Of a stretch of 64,000 bases of DNA, positions 43,585-53,497 are shown in pieces; positions within the stretch are counted from its first letter, which is position 1; the number at the start of each line of letters is the position of its first letter. The DNA lies in the NCBI GenBank assembly GCA_903919145.1, contig CAIXGW010000033.1, positions 1-64,000 of the forward strand. Direction: 5' to 3'. Made by a program: the position numbers and the translations under genes. The notes below the pieces were generated by a model. The model had not been told where the DNA came from, searched no databases, and saw only the letters and a program-made list of their open reading frames with translations. This DNA is from an uncultured Myxococcales bacterium (lineage in GTDB: Bacteria; Myxococcota_A; UBA9042).

Positions 43585-43950
43585 CTACTTCTTCTTGATC
43601 GCCGTGCGCCGCGGACCTTTACGAGTCCGGGCGTTGGTGTGGGTGCGCTGACCGCGGACCGGAAGGCCCTTGCGGTGGCGCAGCCCGCGATAGCAACCCA
43701 GGTCCATCAATCGCTTGATGTCCAGCGCTACCTGGCGACGCAGATCGCCTTCCACCTTGTACTGGGATTCCAGCACATCGCGGATGCGAACGACGTCCAC
43801 TTCGGTAAGTTCGTCACTCTTGCGATCCACCGGCACGCCAGATTTGGCGCACACCTCGGCTGCGACCTTGGGGCCTACGCCATAGATCGAACGAAGCGCA
43901 ATCTCCATGCGCTTGTTGCGGGGCAGGTCGACACCTGCGATTCGGGCCAT
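43585..43950 (-). CDS. rpsM: 30S ribosomal protein S13
   Basis: A 121-residue S13: [19 protein letters not shown] at the start, the helix-two-turn-helix [20 protein letters not shown] and the C-terminal [16 protein letters not shown] that contacts tRNA. It follows rpmJ after 64 nt. Confidence 0.98.
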   Translation of the reverse strand: MARIAGVDLPRNKRMEIALRSIYGVGPKVAAEVCAKSGVPVDRKSDELTEVDVVRIRDVLESQYKVEGDLRRQVALDIKRLMDLGCYRGLRHRKGLPVRGQRTHTNARTRKGPRRTAIKKK

Positions 43951-44014
43951 GGGTCTCTCCTACAGGGACAGGGATCGTGCGCACAGCGGCCAACCTGGGC
44001 CAGCCGCAACGCCC

Positions 44015-44128
44015 TTAACCTTGACGCTGCTTGTGCTTGGGGGTGTTGCAAATGACGCGCACAATGCCGCGGCGCTTAACGACGCGGCACTGATCGCAAA
44101 TCGGCTTGACGGAAGCGCGAACTTTCAT
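44015..44128 (-). CDS. rpmJ: 50S ribosomal protein L36
   Basis: A 37-residue L36 of the zinc-binding type (Cys11, Cys14, Cys27, His32): [14 protein letters not shown] at the start and [11 protein letters not shown] at the end. It sits in its usual place between infA and rpsM. Confidence 0.98.
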   Translation of the reverse strand: MKVRASVKPICDQCRVVKRRGIVRVICNTPKHKQRQG

Positions 44129-44176
44129 CGGAAATCCTATCAGTGTGCTGAACATCCGCCGACTTGCGCCAAGCGG

Positions 44177-44189
44177 GCCCCAGCGGGGC
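44177..44189 (-). promoter_or_regulatory. 5'-leader hairpin upstream of rpmJ
   Basis: GCCCC-3 nt-GGGGC, beginning at about the start site predicted by the -10 box at 44195-44200. Confidence 0.4.
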
Positions 44190-44194
44190 GCATT

Positions 44195-44223
44195 AGTATA
44201 CACGTATCAGCAGCAGAAGGGAA
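44195..44223 (-). promoter_or_regulatory. candidate promoter between infA and rpmJ
   Basis: Minus strand: a strong -10 box TATACT (44200-44195), but a weak -35 (TTCCCT, 17-nt spacer). It would drive rpmJ-rpsM and genes beyond. Confidence 0.4.
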
Positions 44224-44244
44224 GGGTCGCCGCGTCTCTCCGGC

Positions 44245-44463
44245 CTACTTGGCGCGGTAGGTGATGCGGCCTCGGGTCAAATCGTAGGGACTCAGGGCCA
44301 CCTTGACCCGATCGCCCGGAAGAATGCGGATAAAGTGCATTCTCATCTTGCCGGAGACGTGCGCCAGTACTTTGTGGCCATTGTCCAACTGAACGCGAAA
44401 CATCGCATTCGGCAATGGCTCTAGCACCGTCCCCTCTACCTCAATACAGTCGTCTTTCGACAT
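44245..44463 (-). CDS. infA: translation initiation factor IF-1
   Basis: A 72-residue IF-1 with the OB fold: [36 protein letters not shown] and [16 protein letters not shown] 44463 gives the standard start. It lies 264 nt downstream of adk. The map gene often found between adk and infA is absent. Confidence 0.98.
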   Translation of the reverse strand: MSKDDCIEVEGTVLEPLPNAMFRVQLDNGHKVLAHVSGKMRMHFIRILPGDRVKVALSPYDLTRGRITYRAK

Positions 44464-44727
44464 CCGAGCTCCTGCCCGCGGACTACCCGCACCCCGTATT
44501 GACACGCACCTGCGCGCCCCGCGGAGCTGTTGGAGCCAACGCCGCGTCCGCGAGCGAAGGCAATTTCCCCTGCCTTTCAGCAGGTTGTGCCAGCGAAGCC
44601 TCTATTGGTCGCTTGCGCGATCGGGCCCTGCTGGGCCAGCCTTCCAAGGGCCAGCGCGTTCCCCTCTCCCAGACATGCTCTGACCAGGCCAACCCATAGG
44701 CCGCCTGTCCATCCCATGCCTGCCGCC

Positions 44728-45432
44728 CTACGCCTGCCCCAACGGGCCCTTTTCGTCGAGCAAAGGCACGCCATAGGCGCGCAGCACCGCGACGGCCGCC
44801 TTGAGCACGGCTTGAGGCGACTGATTGGCGTCTACCCGCTCGGTCACCGCGCCATAGCGCGAGATCAGCGGCGAGGTCTGGGCCTCAAAGGTGGCCAAAC
44901 GATGGCGAATCGTGGCCTCGTGATCGTCCGTGCGGTGAATCAAGGCGCTGCCACAGCGGTCGCAGCACCCCTCTACCGTCGGTGGAGCGAATTCCACGTG
45001 GTGGCTGTTGCCGCACACCGGGCAGGTCCTGCGCCCCGACAGCCGCCGAACGATCGCTTCGCCCGGCACGTCTAGGAACACCACCAAGTCCGGAGCCAAG
45101 CCTTCAGACTGCAGCGCATCGGCCTGGACCAACGTGCGCGGAAATCCGTCCAGCAGGAACCGTGGGCTGCCGTCAGGACTGCGGCAGTCCGGCTCTTGCA
45201 CGCGCTCGGCTATCAGCTTGACCATTACCGCGTCGGGCACCAGCTGGCCCTGGTCCATAAAGACCTTGGCTGCCAAGCCCACCTCAGTTCCAGCCGTGGC
45301 GGCGGTGCGCAGCATGTCGCCAGTGGACAGGTGCGTCAGCCCAAAGCGATCTACCAGACCCTTGGCCACGGTGCCTTTGCCTGCACCAGGGGCGCCCACC
45401 AGAATCAGCTTTTGCGCAATGCGGCTACTCAC
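44728..45432 (-). CDS. adk: adenylate kinase
   Basis: A 234-residue long-form adenylate kinase (ATP + AMP = 2 ADP). P-loop GAPGAGKGT, NMP-binding LSTGDMLR and FLLDGFPRT are present. The LID domain has a four-Cys zinc site (Cys137, Cys140, Cys157, Cys160). The start is GTG 45432 with GAGG 6 nt upstream. It follows secY by 14 nt, as in many bacteria. Confidence 0.97.
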   Translation of the reverse strand: MSSRIAQKLILVGAPGAGKGTVAKGLVDRFGLTHLSTGDMLRTAATAGTEVGLAAKVFMDQGQLVPDAVMVKLIAERVQEPDCRSPDGSPRFLLDGFPRTLVQADALQSEGLAPDLVVFLDVPGEAIVRRLSGRRTCPVCGNSHHVEFAPPTVEGCCDRCGSALIHRTDDHEATIRHRLATFEAQTSPLISRYGAVTERVDANQSPQAVLKAAVAVLRAYGVPLLDEKGPLGQA

Positions 45433-45446
45433 AGCCTACCTCGACC

Positions 45447-46775
45447 CTAGACTTCATCGCGCCGACCGCGCATTCGGGGGCCACGGTCACCACCAAAGCC
45501 CTCATAGGAGCGCGTGATTAGGTGACTTTCAATCTGCCGCGCCGTGTCCATGGCTACGCCCACCACAATCAGCAGAGACGTGCCACCAAAGTAGAACGGC
45601 ACATTGAAGCTGGTCTGCAGCATGGCCGGCAGCACGCAGACAGCGCTCATGTAGACGGCGCCGCCAAACGTGATGCGAGACAACACCTTGTCGATGTAGT
45701 CGGCGGTCTTCTGCCCTGCGCGAATGCCAGGCACAAAGCCGCCACCCTTCTTGAGGTTGTCCGCCACGTCCACCGAGTTGAAAGTCACAGCGGTGTAGAA
45801 GTAGGCAAAGAACACAATGAGCAGGACGTAGACCGTGTTGTACAACAGATGTCCCGGCGACAGCTTGTTGACCGCGTCGGTCAGCCAAGTGTTGGTGGGA
45901 AAGAAGTTAGCCAGCGTCGCCGGAAACATCAGAATCGACGAGGCGAAGATCGGCGGAATGACGCCCGCGCTATTCACCTTGAGCGGCAAGTAGCTATTGG
46001 CGCCCTGAATCACCTGGCGGCCAATCACCCGCTTGGCGTACTGCACCAAGATACGCCGCTGGGCGCTCTCAAACAGCACGATGACGGCCGTGACCACCAC
46101 CACCAGCAGACCAATGAAGATCAGCACCGGAATGGCGATCTGCCCGCTCTTGACCAGCTCAAAGGTCTGGTTGAGCGCCGACGGCAAGCCCGCGACGATG
46201 CCGCCAAAGATGATGAGCGAGATCCCGTTGCCGATGCCGCGCTCGGTAATCTGCTCTCCCAGCCACATAATGAACACGGTGCCGGTCGTCAGCGACAGCA
46301 CGCACAGGATCCGAAAACCCCAGCCGCTGTGCATCACTGCACCGCCCAAGGCCTGAGAGTTGATGCTCTCTAGCCAGACGGCCAGCGCCGTTCCTTGGAT
46401 GAGCGACAGCATCACGGTGCCATAGCGGGTCCACTGGTTGATCTTGCGCCGACCCGCTTCCCCTTCTTTGTTGAGCCGCTCCACCGCCGGGACAACCACG
46501 GTGAGGAGCTGCAAAATAATCGAGGAGGAGATGTAGGGCATGATGCCCAGGGCAAAAATCGAGATGTTCTGCAGGGCTCCGCCTGAGAACAGATCGACCA
46601 GGCCCAGCAATCCGCCACCACCCTTGGTGTCCATGTAGTCGGCCATGACCTGGCGATCAACGCCCGGCACGGTGACAAAGACACCAATTCGATAGACGGC
46701 CAGCATCAGTGCGGAAAACAAAATCCGCGACTTCAGCTCTGGAACCCGTGCGATGTTGGCGATGACATTCGCCAC
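45447..46775 (-). CDS. secY: preprotein translocase subunit SecY
   Basis: A 442-residue SecY with ten membrane helices and the conserved [28 protein letters not shown] and [11 protein letters not shown] stretches. It forms the protein-conducting channel with SecE and SecG. The start is GTG 46775, with GGAGG 6 nt before it. Confidence 0.98.
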   Translation of the reverse strand: MANVIANIARVPELKSRILFSALMLAVYRIGVFVTVPGVDRQVMADYMDTKGGGGLLGLVDLFSGGALQNISIFALGIMPYISSSIILQLLTVVVPAVERLNKEGEAGRRKINQWTRYGTVMLSLIQGTALAVWLESINSQALGGAVMHSGWGFRILCVLSLTTGTVFIMWLGEQITERGIGNGISLIIFGGIVAGLPSALNQTFELVKSGQIAIPVLIFIGLLVVVVTAVIVLFESAQRRILVQYAKRVIGRQVIQGANSYLPLKVNSAGVIPPIFASSILMFPATLANFFPTNTWLTDAVNKLSPGHLLYNTVYVLLIVFFAYFYTAVTFNSVDVADNLKKGGGFVPGIRAGQKTADYIDKVLSRITFGGAVYMSAVCVLPAMLQTSFNVPFYFGGTSLLIVVGVAMDTARQIESHLITRSYEGFGGDRGPRMRGRRDEV

Positions 46776-46926
46776 GTGCTACCTCCGAGCCAATCGGCAC
46801 CGGGGCCGCAGCCAAACTGGCTGGGTACCCCTCTGCCCGAGCACAGCTCAAACCCCGGGGCCGGAGCCCCAAGGTGCTGCCATCTGTCCAGCGCCACAAC
46901 AGCGCCGTTCCGAGACAGCGCGCGAA

Positions 46927-47376
46927 TTACGCCTTGGACGATTCGGTCGAACCGCCAGCGGCCGCGATCTTGTCTTGGGCCGACTGGCTGAACTTGTCAG
47001 CCACCACGGTCAGCGCGCGATCCAGATCGCCGTCACCCAGGATCTTGACGCCGTCCCAGCGACCCTTGACCAAGCCAAACGCGCGAAGCGCCTGCTCTGT
47101 CACGCGGGTACCGGGCTCGAACACCACCAGATCGCCCACGTTGACCGAGGCGTAGTGGGTGCGAAAGATATTGGTGAAGCCGATCTTGGGCATGCGGCGC
47201 TGCAGCGGCATCTGGCCGCCTTCAAAGCCGGTACCCAGGTCGGGGCTCTTGCGGGCCTTCTGGCCTTTGTGACCGCGACCGGAGGTCTTGCCCAGACCAG
47301 AACCCACGCCACGACCGACGCGCTTGGGCGACTTATTGGCACCGCGGGGCGCCTTGAGCTGGCTCAACTCGTTCAT
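46927..47376 (-). CDS. rplO: 50S ribosomal protein L15
   Basis: A 149-residue L15: Gly/Lys/Arg-rich N-terminus (RVGRGVGSGLGKTSGRGHKG) and C-terminal globular part (LVVFEPGTRVTEQALRAFG). It starts a new transcription segment: a promoter lies at 47705-47733 behind a 386-nt gap where rpmD (L30) would normally be. Confidence 0.97.
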   Translation of the reverse strand: MNELSQLKAPRGANKSPKRVGRGVGSGLGKTSGRGHKGQKARKSPDLGTGFEGGQMPLQRRMPKIGFTNIFRTHYASVNVGDLVVFEPGTRVTEQALRAFGLVKGRWDGVKILGDGDLDRALTVVADKFSQSAQDKIAAAGGSTESSKA

Positions 47377-47628
47377 CTTCGGCTCCTGCGTGTCGCGAAC
47401 CTAGGTCCCGACAGCACGTCTTGTATTGCTCTGGGTCGGCAGGCCAGGGGCCTCCGCCTTGTTCTTTGAGCACTTGCCCTAATTCTCCGCTGCCCCAACA
47501 CGACCCTGGCGCGGCTGCCCATGCAGCAGCTGCGCGCGTTGCCTGACCTACCTGCCTGCAAACCGGCCCGGCGACTGCGCCCCTTTGGGGGAGCGAAGCC
47601 GCACAGGCTAGTCGTGAGGCAGTGCCTG

Positions 47629-47677
47629 CACCGCCGAAGGCTCGCCTGGGTCCCACTGCGCGCTGAGGCGAGCGGTG
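47629..47677 (-). promoter_or_regulatory. leader stem-loop upstream of rplO
   Basis: CTCGCCT/AGGCGAG (47641-47647, 47666-47672) extended by CACCG/CGGTG (47629-47633, 47673-47677) with a bulge. It begins about 20 nt after the predicted start site. Confidence 0.45.
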
Positions 47678-47704
47678 GGGTCAGACGGTGCCGCCGGGGG
47701 CAGT

Positions 47705-47733
47705 AGTATAGGCGCAAGGCCGCAGCGTGGCAA
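47705..47733 (-). promoter_or_regulatory. sigma-70 promoter for rplO-secY-adk-infA
   Basis: Minus strand TTGCCA (47733-47728), exactly 17 nt, TATACT (47710-47705). Both boxes are good matches. Confidence 0.75.
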
Positions 47734-47762
47734 CCTGGCCGCGCTTCAAGTCAACCCGCGAT

Positions 47763-48317
47763 TCAACCGCGGATTTCCTCAACTGGCTTGCCGCGGCGCC
47801 CAGCATAGTCGCTGGCCGTGCGCAGTTGCTTGAGCGCGTCGACGACGGCCCGCACCACGTTGTGCGGGTTGTTGCTGCCGATGCACTTGGTCACTACGTC
47901 GCGCACACCCGCCTGCTCCAACACGGCGCGCACCGGGCCACCGGCGATAACGCCAGTACCCTTGCCAGCCGGCTTGAGCAGAACTTCGCCAGCGCCATAG
48001 TGGCCCAGGGCGTCGTGGGGGATGGTGCCCTTGACCAGCGGAACGTTGAACATGGCCTTCTTGGCCTGCTCGGTGCCCTTGCGGATCGCTTCCGGTACTT
48101 CGGAGGCCTTGCCCATGCCGACGCCCACGCCGCCCTTGCCGTCGCCGACCACAATCAGCGCCGAGAAGGAAAAGCGCCGGCCGCCCTTGACGACCTTGGC
48201 AGTGCGGTTGACGGCGATGGTGGCGCTGCCAAACTCGTCGCGATCGGCCTCTCTGGGCTCGCGGCGGGGTGGACGGGGCTCGCGCGAAGAGCGGTTCTGG
48301 TTGGTGTTTTCAGCCAT
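47763..48317 (-). CDS. rpsE: 30S ribosomal protein S5
   Basis: A 184-residue S5 with a charged Arg/Pro-rich N-terminal extension (about 28 residues). Both family domains follow: [23 protein letters not shown] and [23 protein letters not shown]. It starts 6 nt after rplR. A promoter and the rpmD-less gap follow. Confidence 0.97.
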   Translation of the reverse strand: MAENTNQNRSSREPRPPRREPREADRDEFGSATIAVNRTAKVVKGGRRFSFSALIVVGDGKGGVGVGMGKASEVPEAIRKGTEQAKKAMFNVPLVKGTIPHDALGHYGAGEVLLKPAGKGTGVIAGGPVRAVLEQAGVRDVVTKCIGSNNPHNVVRAVVDALKQLRTASDYAGRRGKPVEEIRG

Positions 48318-48323
48318 GGTGGA

Positions 48324-48713
48324 TTATTCCTCGCTCGCGCCGGTGTGGCCTTCTTTGCTCAACAGACCCAACTCGTGGGCAGCCTCAGACACCGCAGCGA
48401 TCCGACCTGTGTAGCGGAAGCCGTTGCGGTCAAAGACCAGCTTGGTGATGCCTTTGGCCAGGGCGCGCTCAGCAGCGAGCTTGCCCACGGCGCGGGCCAG
48501 GTCGCTCTTGGTGCCTTCCACGGCCTTGACCGCACTGTCCAGGGTCGAAGCCGCGGCCAGGGTGGTCCCAGACTCGTCGTCGATGACCTGAACGTAGATG
48601 TGCTTGGCCGACCGGAACACCGACATGCGCGGACGCTCGGCGGTGCCCTTGAGGCGGTAGCGCTGGCGTACCTTGCGGTGCTCGCGCGGATCGTCGTACT
48701 TCTTGACCAACAT
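48324..48713 (-). CDS. rplR: 50S ribosomal protein L18
   Basis: A 129-residue L18 that binds 5S r[32 protein letters not shown] and the ending [19 protein letters not shown]. The C-terminal tail ([14 protein letters not shown]) is slightly longer than usual. Confidence 0.97.
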   Translation of the reverse strand: MLVKKYDDPREHRKVRQRYRLKGTAERPRMSVFRSAKHIYVQVIDDESGTTLAAASTLDSAVKAVEGTKSDLARAVGKLAAERALAKGITKLVFDRNGFRYTGRIAAVSEAAHELGLLSKEGHTGASEE

Positions 48714-48818
48714 GATGTTTCCTCAGCAGGATCAGCCTTCGTTCGAAGCGGCGCGGGGGGCAGCTCCCACGCCGGACCTGTGTCGCTGATCCAAGCAGCT
48801 CCCAGGACAACCCGGGGA

Positions 48819-49409
48819 TTACTTCTTCTTGCCGCCCTTGCCACCAGACTTGCCGGCCTTCTGCCGAACTTTCTCGTTGGTGTAGCGAATGCCCTTGCCC
48901 TTGTACGGCTCGGGTGCCCGCAGGCCGCGCAGCGTCGCCGCCGCCTGGCCCAACACTTCCTTGTCGGTCGAGGTCAGCTCAATGTGCGTGCCTTTGTCGA
49001 CCTTGCAGCTCACGCCGGCCGGCAACGCGAAGTTGACCGGATGCGAGAAGCCAATGGCCAGCTTGATGGCCTGGCCGATCAGCTCGACCTTGAAGCCGAC
49101 GCCGATGACGTCCAGCTCGCGCTTGTAGCCCTGCGAAACGCCCACCACCATGTTGCGCAGCAGGTTGCGGCCGAGGCCGTGCAACGCTTTGCCGGAGCGG
49201 GTGTTGTCCATGGGGTGGACCACAATCTGGCCGCTTTGCTGCTCAAAAGTCACACCCTTGAAGGTGCGCTCGAGCTTGCCCAGCGGGCCCTGGACGACGA
49301 CCACATCGCCCTGAATGGTCACGGTGACCTTGGCCGGCAGCTCCACCGGGGCCTTGCCAACGCGCGAAAGAACGATCTTGTTGCCAACGGTGTTTTCGGT
49401 ATCCGACAT
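48819..49409 (-). CDS. rplF: 50S ribosomal protein L6
   Basis: A 196-residue L6 with both alpha/beta domains; SRVGKAPVELPAKV starts at residue 14 after a short extension, and EPYKGKGIRYTNEKVRQKAGK is near the end. It has a Lys/Gly-rich tail. A 7-bp hairpin lies 27 nt before its start. Confidence 0.97.
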   Translation of the reverse strand: MSDTENTVGNKIVLSRVGKAPVELPAKVTVTIQGDVVVVQGPLGKLERTFKGVTFEQQSGQIVVHPMDNTRSGKALHGLGRNLLRNMVVGVSQGYKRELDVIGVGFKVELIGQAIKLAIGFSHPVNFALPAGVSCKVDKGTHIELTSTDKEVLGQAAATLRGLRAPEPYKGKGIRYTNEKVRQKAGKSGGKGGKKK

Positions 49410-49435
49410 ATCAACTCCCTACCCCTATGGCACTA

Positions 49436-49454
49436 GCAGATCCTGGTGATCTGC
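49436..49454 (-). promoter_or_regulatory. hairpin between rpsH and rplF
   Basis: Perfect 7-bp stem GCAGATC/GATCTGC with a 5-nt loop, 27 nt upstream of the rplF start. It could be an RNA-binding or processing site. Confidence 0.45.
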
Positions 49455-49566
49455 CGTGGTCGGCTGGTGGATCTGCCCATGCCCGAAGGTCAGGGCGCTG
49501 TGTTGGCGCAGGTTGCCCTGCGGCAGGCCGACTCAAGCGAACCGACCCGCTGCAACAGGCTCGCTC

Positions 49567-49965
49567 TTACCAGATGGTGCAGAGCAGCTCGCCGCCGACG
49601 TTGGCCTTGCGGGCCTTGGCCCCGGTCATCACGCCACCGGACGTCGACAAAATGGCGATGCCCATGCCGTTCTTGACGCGCGGAATCTCATCCACGCCCA
49701 CATAGCGACGCTGGCCGGGACGCGACTCACGGCGCAAGCCGCCAATGGCGTTGGAGCGGTCGGCGCAGTAGCGCAGGGTCAGAACGAGGGTGCCCTGCAC
49801 CTCGCCCTCTTCTTCGGTCACTTCGGTCACATAGCCTTCCTCTTTGAGGATGCTGGCGATCGAGCGGATCGAGTTGGAGACCGGGACCTTGACCGCAGCG
49901 TGGCGGGCGAGGATGGCGTTGCGAATGCGGGCGAGGAAATCCGAGATCGGATCAGAAGTCGGCAT
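49567..49965 (-). CDS. rpsH: 30S ribosomal protein S8
   Basis: A 132-residue S8: SDPISDFLARIRNA at the start and the C-terminal rRNA-binding signature ILSTSGGVMTGAKARKANVGGELLC. In E. coli S8 is the repressor of this operon. Confidence 0.97.
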   Translation of the reverse strand: MPTSDPISDFLARIRNAILARHAAVKVPVSNSIRSIASILKEEGYVTEVTEEEGEVQGTLVLTLRYCADRSNAIGGLRRESRPGQRRYVGVDEIPRVKNGMGIAILSTSGGVMTGAKARKANVGGELLCTIW

Positions 49966-50043
49966 GGCGTACTCGTATGGGCGCTTTGGGCGCTCGCGAA
50001 ATCAAAGGTTCGATCAAATCAGCAGCAGGCAACCGCCGCTCGA

Positions 50044-50229
50044 CTACCAAGAAGCCTTGGTCACGCCCGGCAGCTCGCCCCGCACCGCCAACTGGCGGAA
50101 GCAGATGCGGCACAGCGCAAACTTGCGCATGAACGCCTTGGGGCGGCCGCAGCGCTCGCAGCGGCTGTGCGCGCGGGTCGAGAACTTGGGCGTGAGCTTG
50201 GAAGCGACGATCTTGGAAGTCTTGGCCAT
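50044..50229 (-). CDS. rpsN: 30S ribosomal protein S14, zinc-binding type
   Basis: A 61-residue short S14 with the zinc site CERC-x12-CRIC (Cys24, Cys27, Cys40, Cys43) and the ending LPGVTKASW. It is in the standard position between rplE and rpsH. Confidence 0.98.
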   Translation of the reverse strand: MAKTSKIVASKLTPKFSTRAHSRCERCGRPKAFMRKFALCRICFRQLAVRGELPGVTKASW

Positions 50230-50298
50230 GGTAAACCTTGCTGTTGCTTTGGGAAGCGTGCCGCGGCGCGGCGTCGGAATCCTACATCCAGAGGGACG

Positions 50299-50841
50299 TT
50301 ACTTGCGGAACGGCATGCCCAGCGCGGCCAAAAGGGCGCGGCTCTCGTCGTCGTTCGCAGCGGTGGTCACCAGGGTGATATTCATCCCGCGGACCTTGTC
50401 GACCTGGTCGTAGTTGATTTCCGGGAAGATGATCTGCTCGCGCAGGCCCATCGTAAAGTTGCCCCGGCCATCAAACCCCTTGGGGCTGACGCCGCGGAAG
50501 TCGCGGACGCGCGGCAGGGCGGTCGACACCAAGCGATCCAGGAACTCCCACATGCGGTCGCGGCGCAGCGTGACTTTGGCGCCAATCGCCTGACCCTCGC
50601 GCAACTTGAAGTTGGCGATGGACTTGCGGGCGCGAGTCACTACCGGCTTCTGACCGCTGATGGCGGCCAGCTGCTCGACAGCCTTGTCGATGATCTTGGG
50701 GTTCTGAGTCGCTTCACCCAGACCAAAGTTGATCACAATCTTCTGCAGGCGCGGCACTTGCATCGCGTTGCTGAAGGCGAAATCTTTGGTCAGTTGGGCA
50801 ATGATGTCGTTCTTGTACTTGTCTGCCAGACGTGCGGCCAT
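50299..50841 (-). CDS. rplE: 50S ribosomal protein L5
   Basis: A 180-residue L5 that binds 5S r[25 protein letters not shown]-type loop ([16 protein letters not shown]) and the ending [12 protein letters not shown]. There is no clear ribosome-binding site before ATG 50841; a CCGCGC/GCGCGG hairpin (50851-50868) lies just upstream. Confidence 0.97.
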   Translation of the reverse strand: MAARLADKYKNDIIAQLTKDFAFSNAMQVPRLQKIVINFGLGEATQNPKIIDKAVEQLAAISGQKPVVTRARKSIANFKLREGQAIGAKVTLRRDRMWEFLDRLVSTALPRVRDFRGVSPKGFDGRGNFTMGLREQIIFPEINYDQVDKVRGMNITLVTTAANDDESRALLAALGMPFRK

Positions 50842-51079
50842 CTTATTGTCCCGCGCTGGTGGGCGCGGCTCCCTTGTCTGCCGAGTGCCGCGGGTTTAGC
50901 GCGGGCTCCTTGCGGCTGGTCGAGCGGCGAACTCAGGCCAGCTATTCCCGCTCCGGTAAGGAACGGGGTGACACCCTGGAGGCAGCGAGACCCTTGCAGG
51001 TCCCGGGGCATCGCTTGTTCCAGCCTGCGCCGACCCACCTGGCCGACGTCTGACGCACTGGGCAGGCGCCTCGCGATCC

Positions 51080-51409
51080 CTAGATGGGATCGAGTACTTC
51101 GCCGGTCTTGTGAACGACGCGAACCTTCTTGGGTCCATCGGCAGTCTCTACTGTCTTGAAGCCCACGCGCACAGGCTTGCCGGTGGTCGGGCTGACGATG
51201 CCGACGTTGCTGATGTGCAACGGCGCCTCGCGCTCCTTGATCCCCGACTCCTCGCCCTGGCGCTTGGCCTTGACGTGGCGCTTGACCAGGTTGGTCTTCT
51301 CGACGATTACCTTCTCGCCATCATCGACGACGCGCAGCACTTTGCCCGTCTTGCCCCGGTCCTTGCCGGCCAGCACCGCCACCGTGTCGCCTTTGCGAAT
51401 CTTGCGCAT
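51080..51409 (-). CDS. rplX: 50S ribosomal protein L24
   Basis: A 109-residue L24 with an N-terminal KOW motif (IRKGDTVAVLAGKDRGKTGKV) and NLVKRHVKAKR. It follows rplN by 111 nt and precedes rplE after a 238-nt gap in which I found no gene. Confidence 0.97.
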   Translation of the reverse strand: MRKIRKGDTVAVLAGKDRGKTGKVLRVVDDGEKVIVEKTNLVKRHVKAKRQGEESGIKEREAPLHISNVGIVSPTTGKPVRVGFKTVETADGPKKVRVVHKTGEVLDPI

Positions 51410-51520
51410 GGGTCACCCGTCCTGTCTTTCTACTTCGCTACCGCTGCGACCTGGGCCGCTGCGGAGGGTCTTCGTCCCGTACACGGCGCGATTTACACTT
51501 GCGCCATGAACACTTCTGCG

Positions 51521-51889
51521 TCACAGCACTTCTGGCGCCAGCGACACGATCTTGGTGAAGCGCTTGCCGCGCAGCTCGCGGGCCACGGGCCCGAAGATGC
51601 GCGTACCCACAGGCTCTTTCTGGTTGTTGATCACGACTGCGGCGTTGCCATCAAACTTGATGTACGAGCCGTCTTCGCGCCCAACTTCCTTGGCCGTGCG
51701 GACGATCACCGCCTTGACCACGTCGCCCTTCTTCACCTTGGACTTGGGCAGCGCCTCGCGCACCGAGCAGACGATAACGTCGCCCAAAGACGCGTACTTG
51801 CGCTTGCTGCCGCCGAGCACCTTGATGCAGCGCAGCTGCTTGGCGCCCGAGTTGTCCGCCACCGACAGGTAGGTTTCCTGCTGGATCAT
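51521..51889 (-). CDS. rplN: 50S ribosomal protein L14
   Basis: A 122-residue L14: [17 protein letters not shown] at the start, [13 protein letters not shown] and the end [18 protein letters not shown]. It is the first gene after the promoter at 52221-52249. Confidence 0.98.
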   Translation of the reverse strand: MIQQETYLSVADNSGAKQLRCIKVLGGSKRKYASLGDVIVCSVREALPKSKVKKGDVVKAVIVRTAKEVGREDGSYIKFDGNAAVVINNQKEPVGTRIFGPVARELRGKRFTKIVSLAPEVL

Positions 51890-52183
51890 CGTGATTCTCC
51901 CCGGCTCTCATCAGAGCCTTGTGCTTGCCTGGCCCAGCTCGGTGGCGAGCCAACTGCCGTTGCGGCGCTGCCAAACAGGCGGCGCCACCTTGGTCTGGGG
52001 CGGTGCGGACCCGCTGCCCTGCTTTCCCAACGGGTCGTTCAACGCGCCTTAGCAGCATCTCGACCCACTAGAAGAGCTTTGCCTTTTGCAGGCTTATCCT
52101 GCTCCAGACCGCTCGTATGTCCCCATCGCGCAAAGCGCTGGGGTTGCCCGTCGGCGACAGCACAGGCTGCCCCCGGCGCGGCA

Positions 52184-52216
52184 CGCCCCGGAACCCGACC
52201 AGCGGGAACCGGGGCG
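52184..52216 (-). promoter_or_regulatory. strong 5'-terminal hairpin of the rplN leader
   Basis: CGCCCCGG/CCGGGGCG (8 bp), a 2-nt internal mismatch, then CCCG/CGGG (4 bp) with a 5-nt loop. It starts at about the predicted transcription start. Confidence 0.55.
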
Positions 52217-52220
52217 CAGC

Positions 52221-52249
52221 ATTGTACACGGACTCAGCCCGATTGGAAA
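52221..52249 (-). promoter_or_regulatory. sigma-70 promoter for rplN and downstream genes
   Basis: Minus strand TTTCCA (52249-52244), 17 nt, TACAAT (52226-52221). The predicted leader to ATG 51889 is about 325 nt. Confidence 0.65.
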
Positions 52250-52263
52250 GCCTGATCTGACGA

Positions 52264-52578
52264 TCAGTTCGCTTTCTTGCGGAGCGTCGACTTGTACACC
52301 CAGCGCTTGTGCTTGGACAGCGGCCGGCACTCTTCGATCACCACCTGGTCACCCAGGCCGCAGGCGCCGTGCTCGTCGTGGGCCATGTACTTGGCGCGGC
52401 GGCGGACGTACTTGCGGTACTTGGGGTGTAGGAACACGCGGGTCACCGAGATGACCGCGGTCTTGTCCATCTTGGTGGACACCACGATGCCGTTCATGCG
52501 CCGGCGGTGGCGCGCCAGCTGCGTGCTTCCGGCTTCGACGCCGCTCACTGCTGCCTGTGGGTTCAGCTCTTCGCTCAT
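52264..52578 (-). CDS. rpsQ: 30S ribosomal protein S17
   Basis: A 104-residue S17, about 20 longer than usual because of an N-terminal extension before RRRMNGIVVSTKMDKTAVI. The core ends VVIEECRPLSKHKRWVY. AGGAG precedes ATG 52578. It lies 159 nt after rpmC. Confidence 0.96.
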   Translation of the reverse strand: MSEELNPQAAVSGVEAGSTQLARHRRRMNGIVVSTKMDKTAVISVTRVFLHPKYRKYVRRRAKYMAHDEHGACGLGDQVVIEECRPLSKHKRWVYKSTLRKKAN

Positions 52579-52737
52579 GACTCGCTCCTGGGAGACTGGC
52601 GCCGCGGCGCCATCCAAACTGCTCGCTCGGCAGAAACCTTCAACGCGGAAGTTCGCCTGCCGTGTCTGCCGGGTACTCCGGCTAGGTTCTGCAATGTTGC
52701 GCCCAGCTGGTGCCGGACTTCTGTGCGCCGGACCGAG

Positions 52738-52946
52738 CTACTCGGCCGCTGCCACGTTGATGCCAAGTTCAAGCTCGCGCACGCGCGACAGGACCTTGGC
52801 CAATTCGCGACGCGTCGTGCGTAGCTTGATCGGACTCTGCAGCTGACCCGTGTGGTGCTGGAACCGCAAGCGGAACAACTCATCGCGCAACTCGGACTCG
52901 CGCTTCTTGAGCTCGACGTCCGTCAATTCCATGATTACGGTCTTCT

Positions 52947-52950
<4 letters not shown>
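52738..52950 (-). CDS. rpmC: 50S ribosomal protein L29
   Basis: A 70-residue two-helix L29: [25 protein letters not shown]-like helix, then [19 protein letters not shown]. Its ATG overlaps the rplP stop by 4 nt, the only overlapping pair in the ribosomal cluster. Confidence 0.97.
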
Positions 52951-53363
<413 letters not shown>

Positions 53364-53497
53364 GGCCGCCTCCTTTCGCTACGCCTGGTCGCGGCCGGCG
53401 TTGCACGTGCTGCTTCTCTTACTTACGGGTTCGCAATCTTGACTCGCGGGGCTGGTCCGATCGGCTGACCGACCGCCACCCCAGCGGGGTCTGCGAA

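Larger units (their letters stand above)
47377..47762. other. intergenic region between rpsE and rplO, 386 nt, without rpmD
   Basis: This is the slot where L30 (rpmD) is normally encoded. No frame on either strand encodes an L30-like protein. The region instead contains a minus-strand promoter (47705-47733) and a leader of about 320 nt with a long stem-loop (47629-47677). Confidence 0.75.
51890..52263. other. intergenic region between rpsQ and rplN, 374 nt
   Basis: Contains a good minus-strand promoter (52221-52249), a strong hairpin at the predicted 5' end (52184-52216), and then about 290 nt of leader without a supported gene. Elsewhere rpsQ and rplN are usually close together. Confidence 0.75.

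Noticed and set aside
47377-47762. A hidden rpmD or tRNA gene in the rpsE-rplO gap
   Set aside because: All frames were read for an L30-like protein and the region was searched for a tRNA T-loop motif; neither was found.
47727-52255. Long plus-strand frames running across rpsE-rplN (three frames of 380-570 codons)
   Set aside because: Each overlaps multiple ribosomal genes in antisense and lacks any family similarity.
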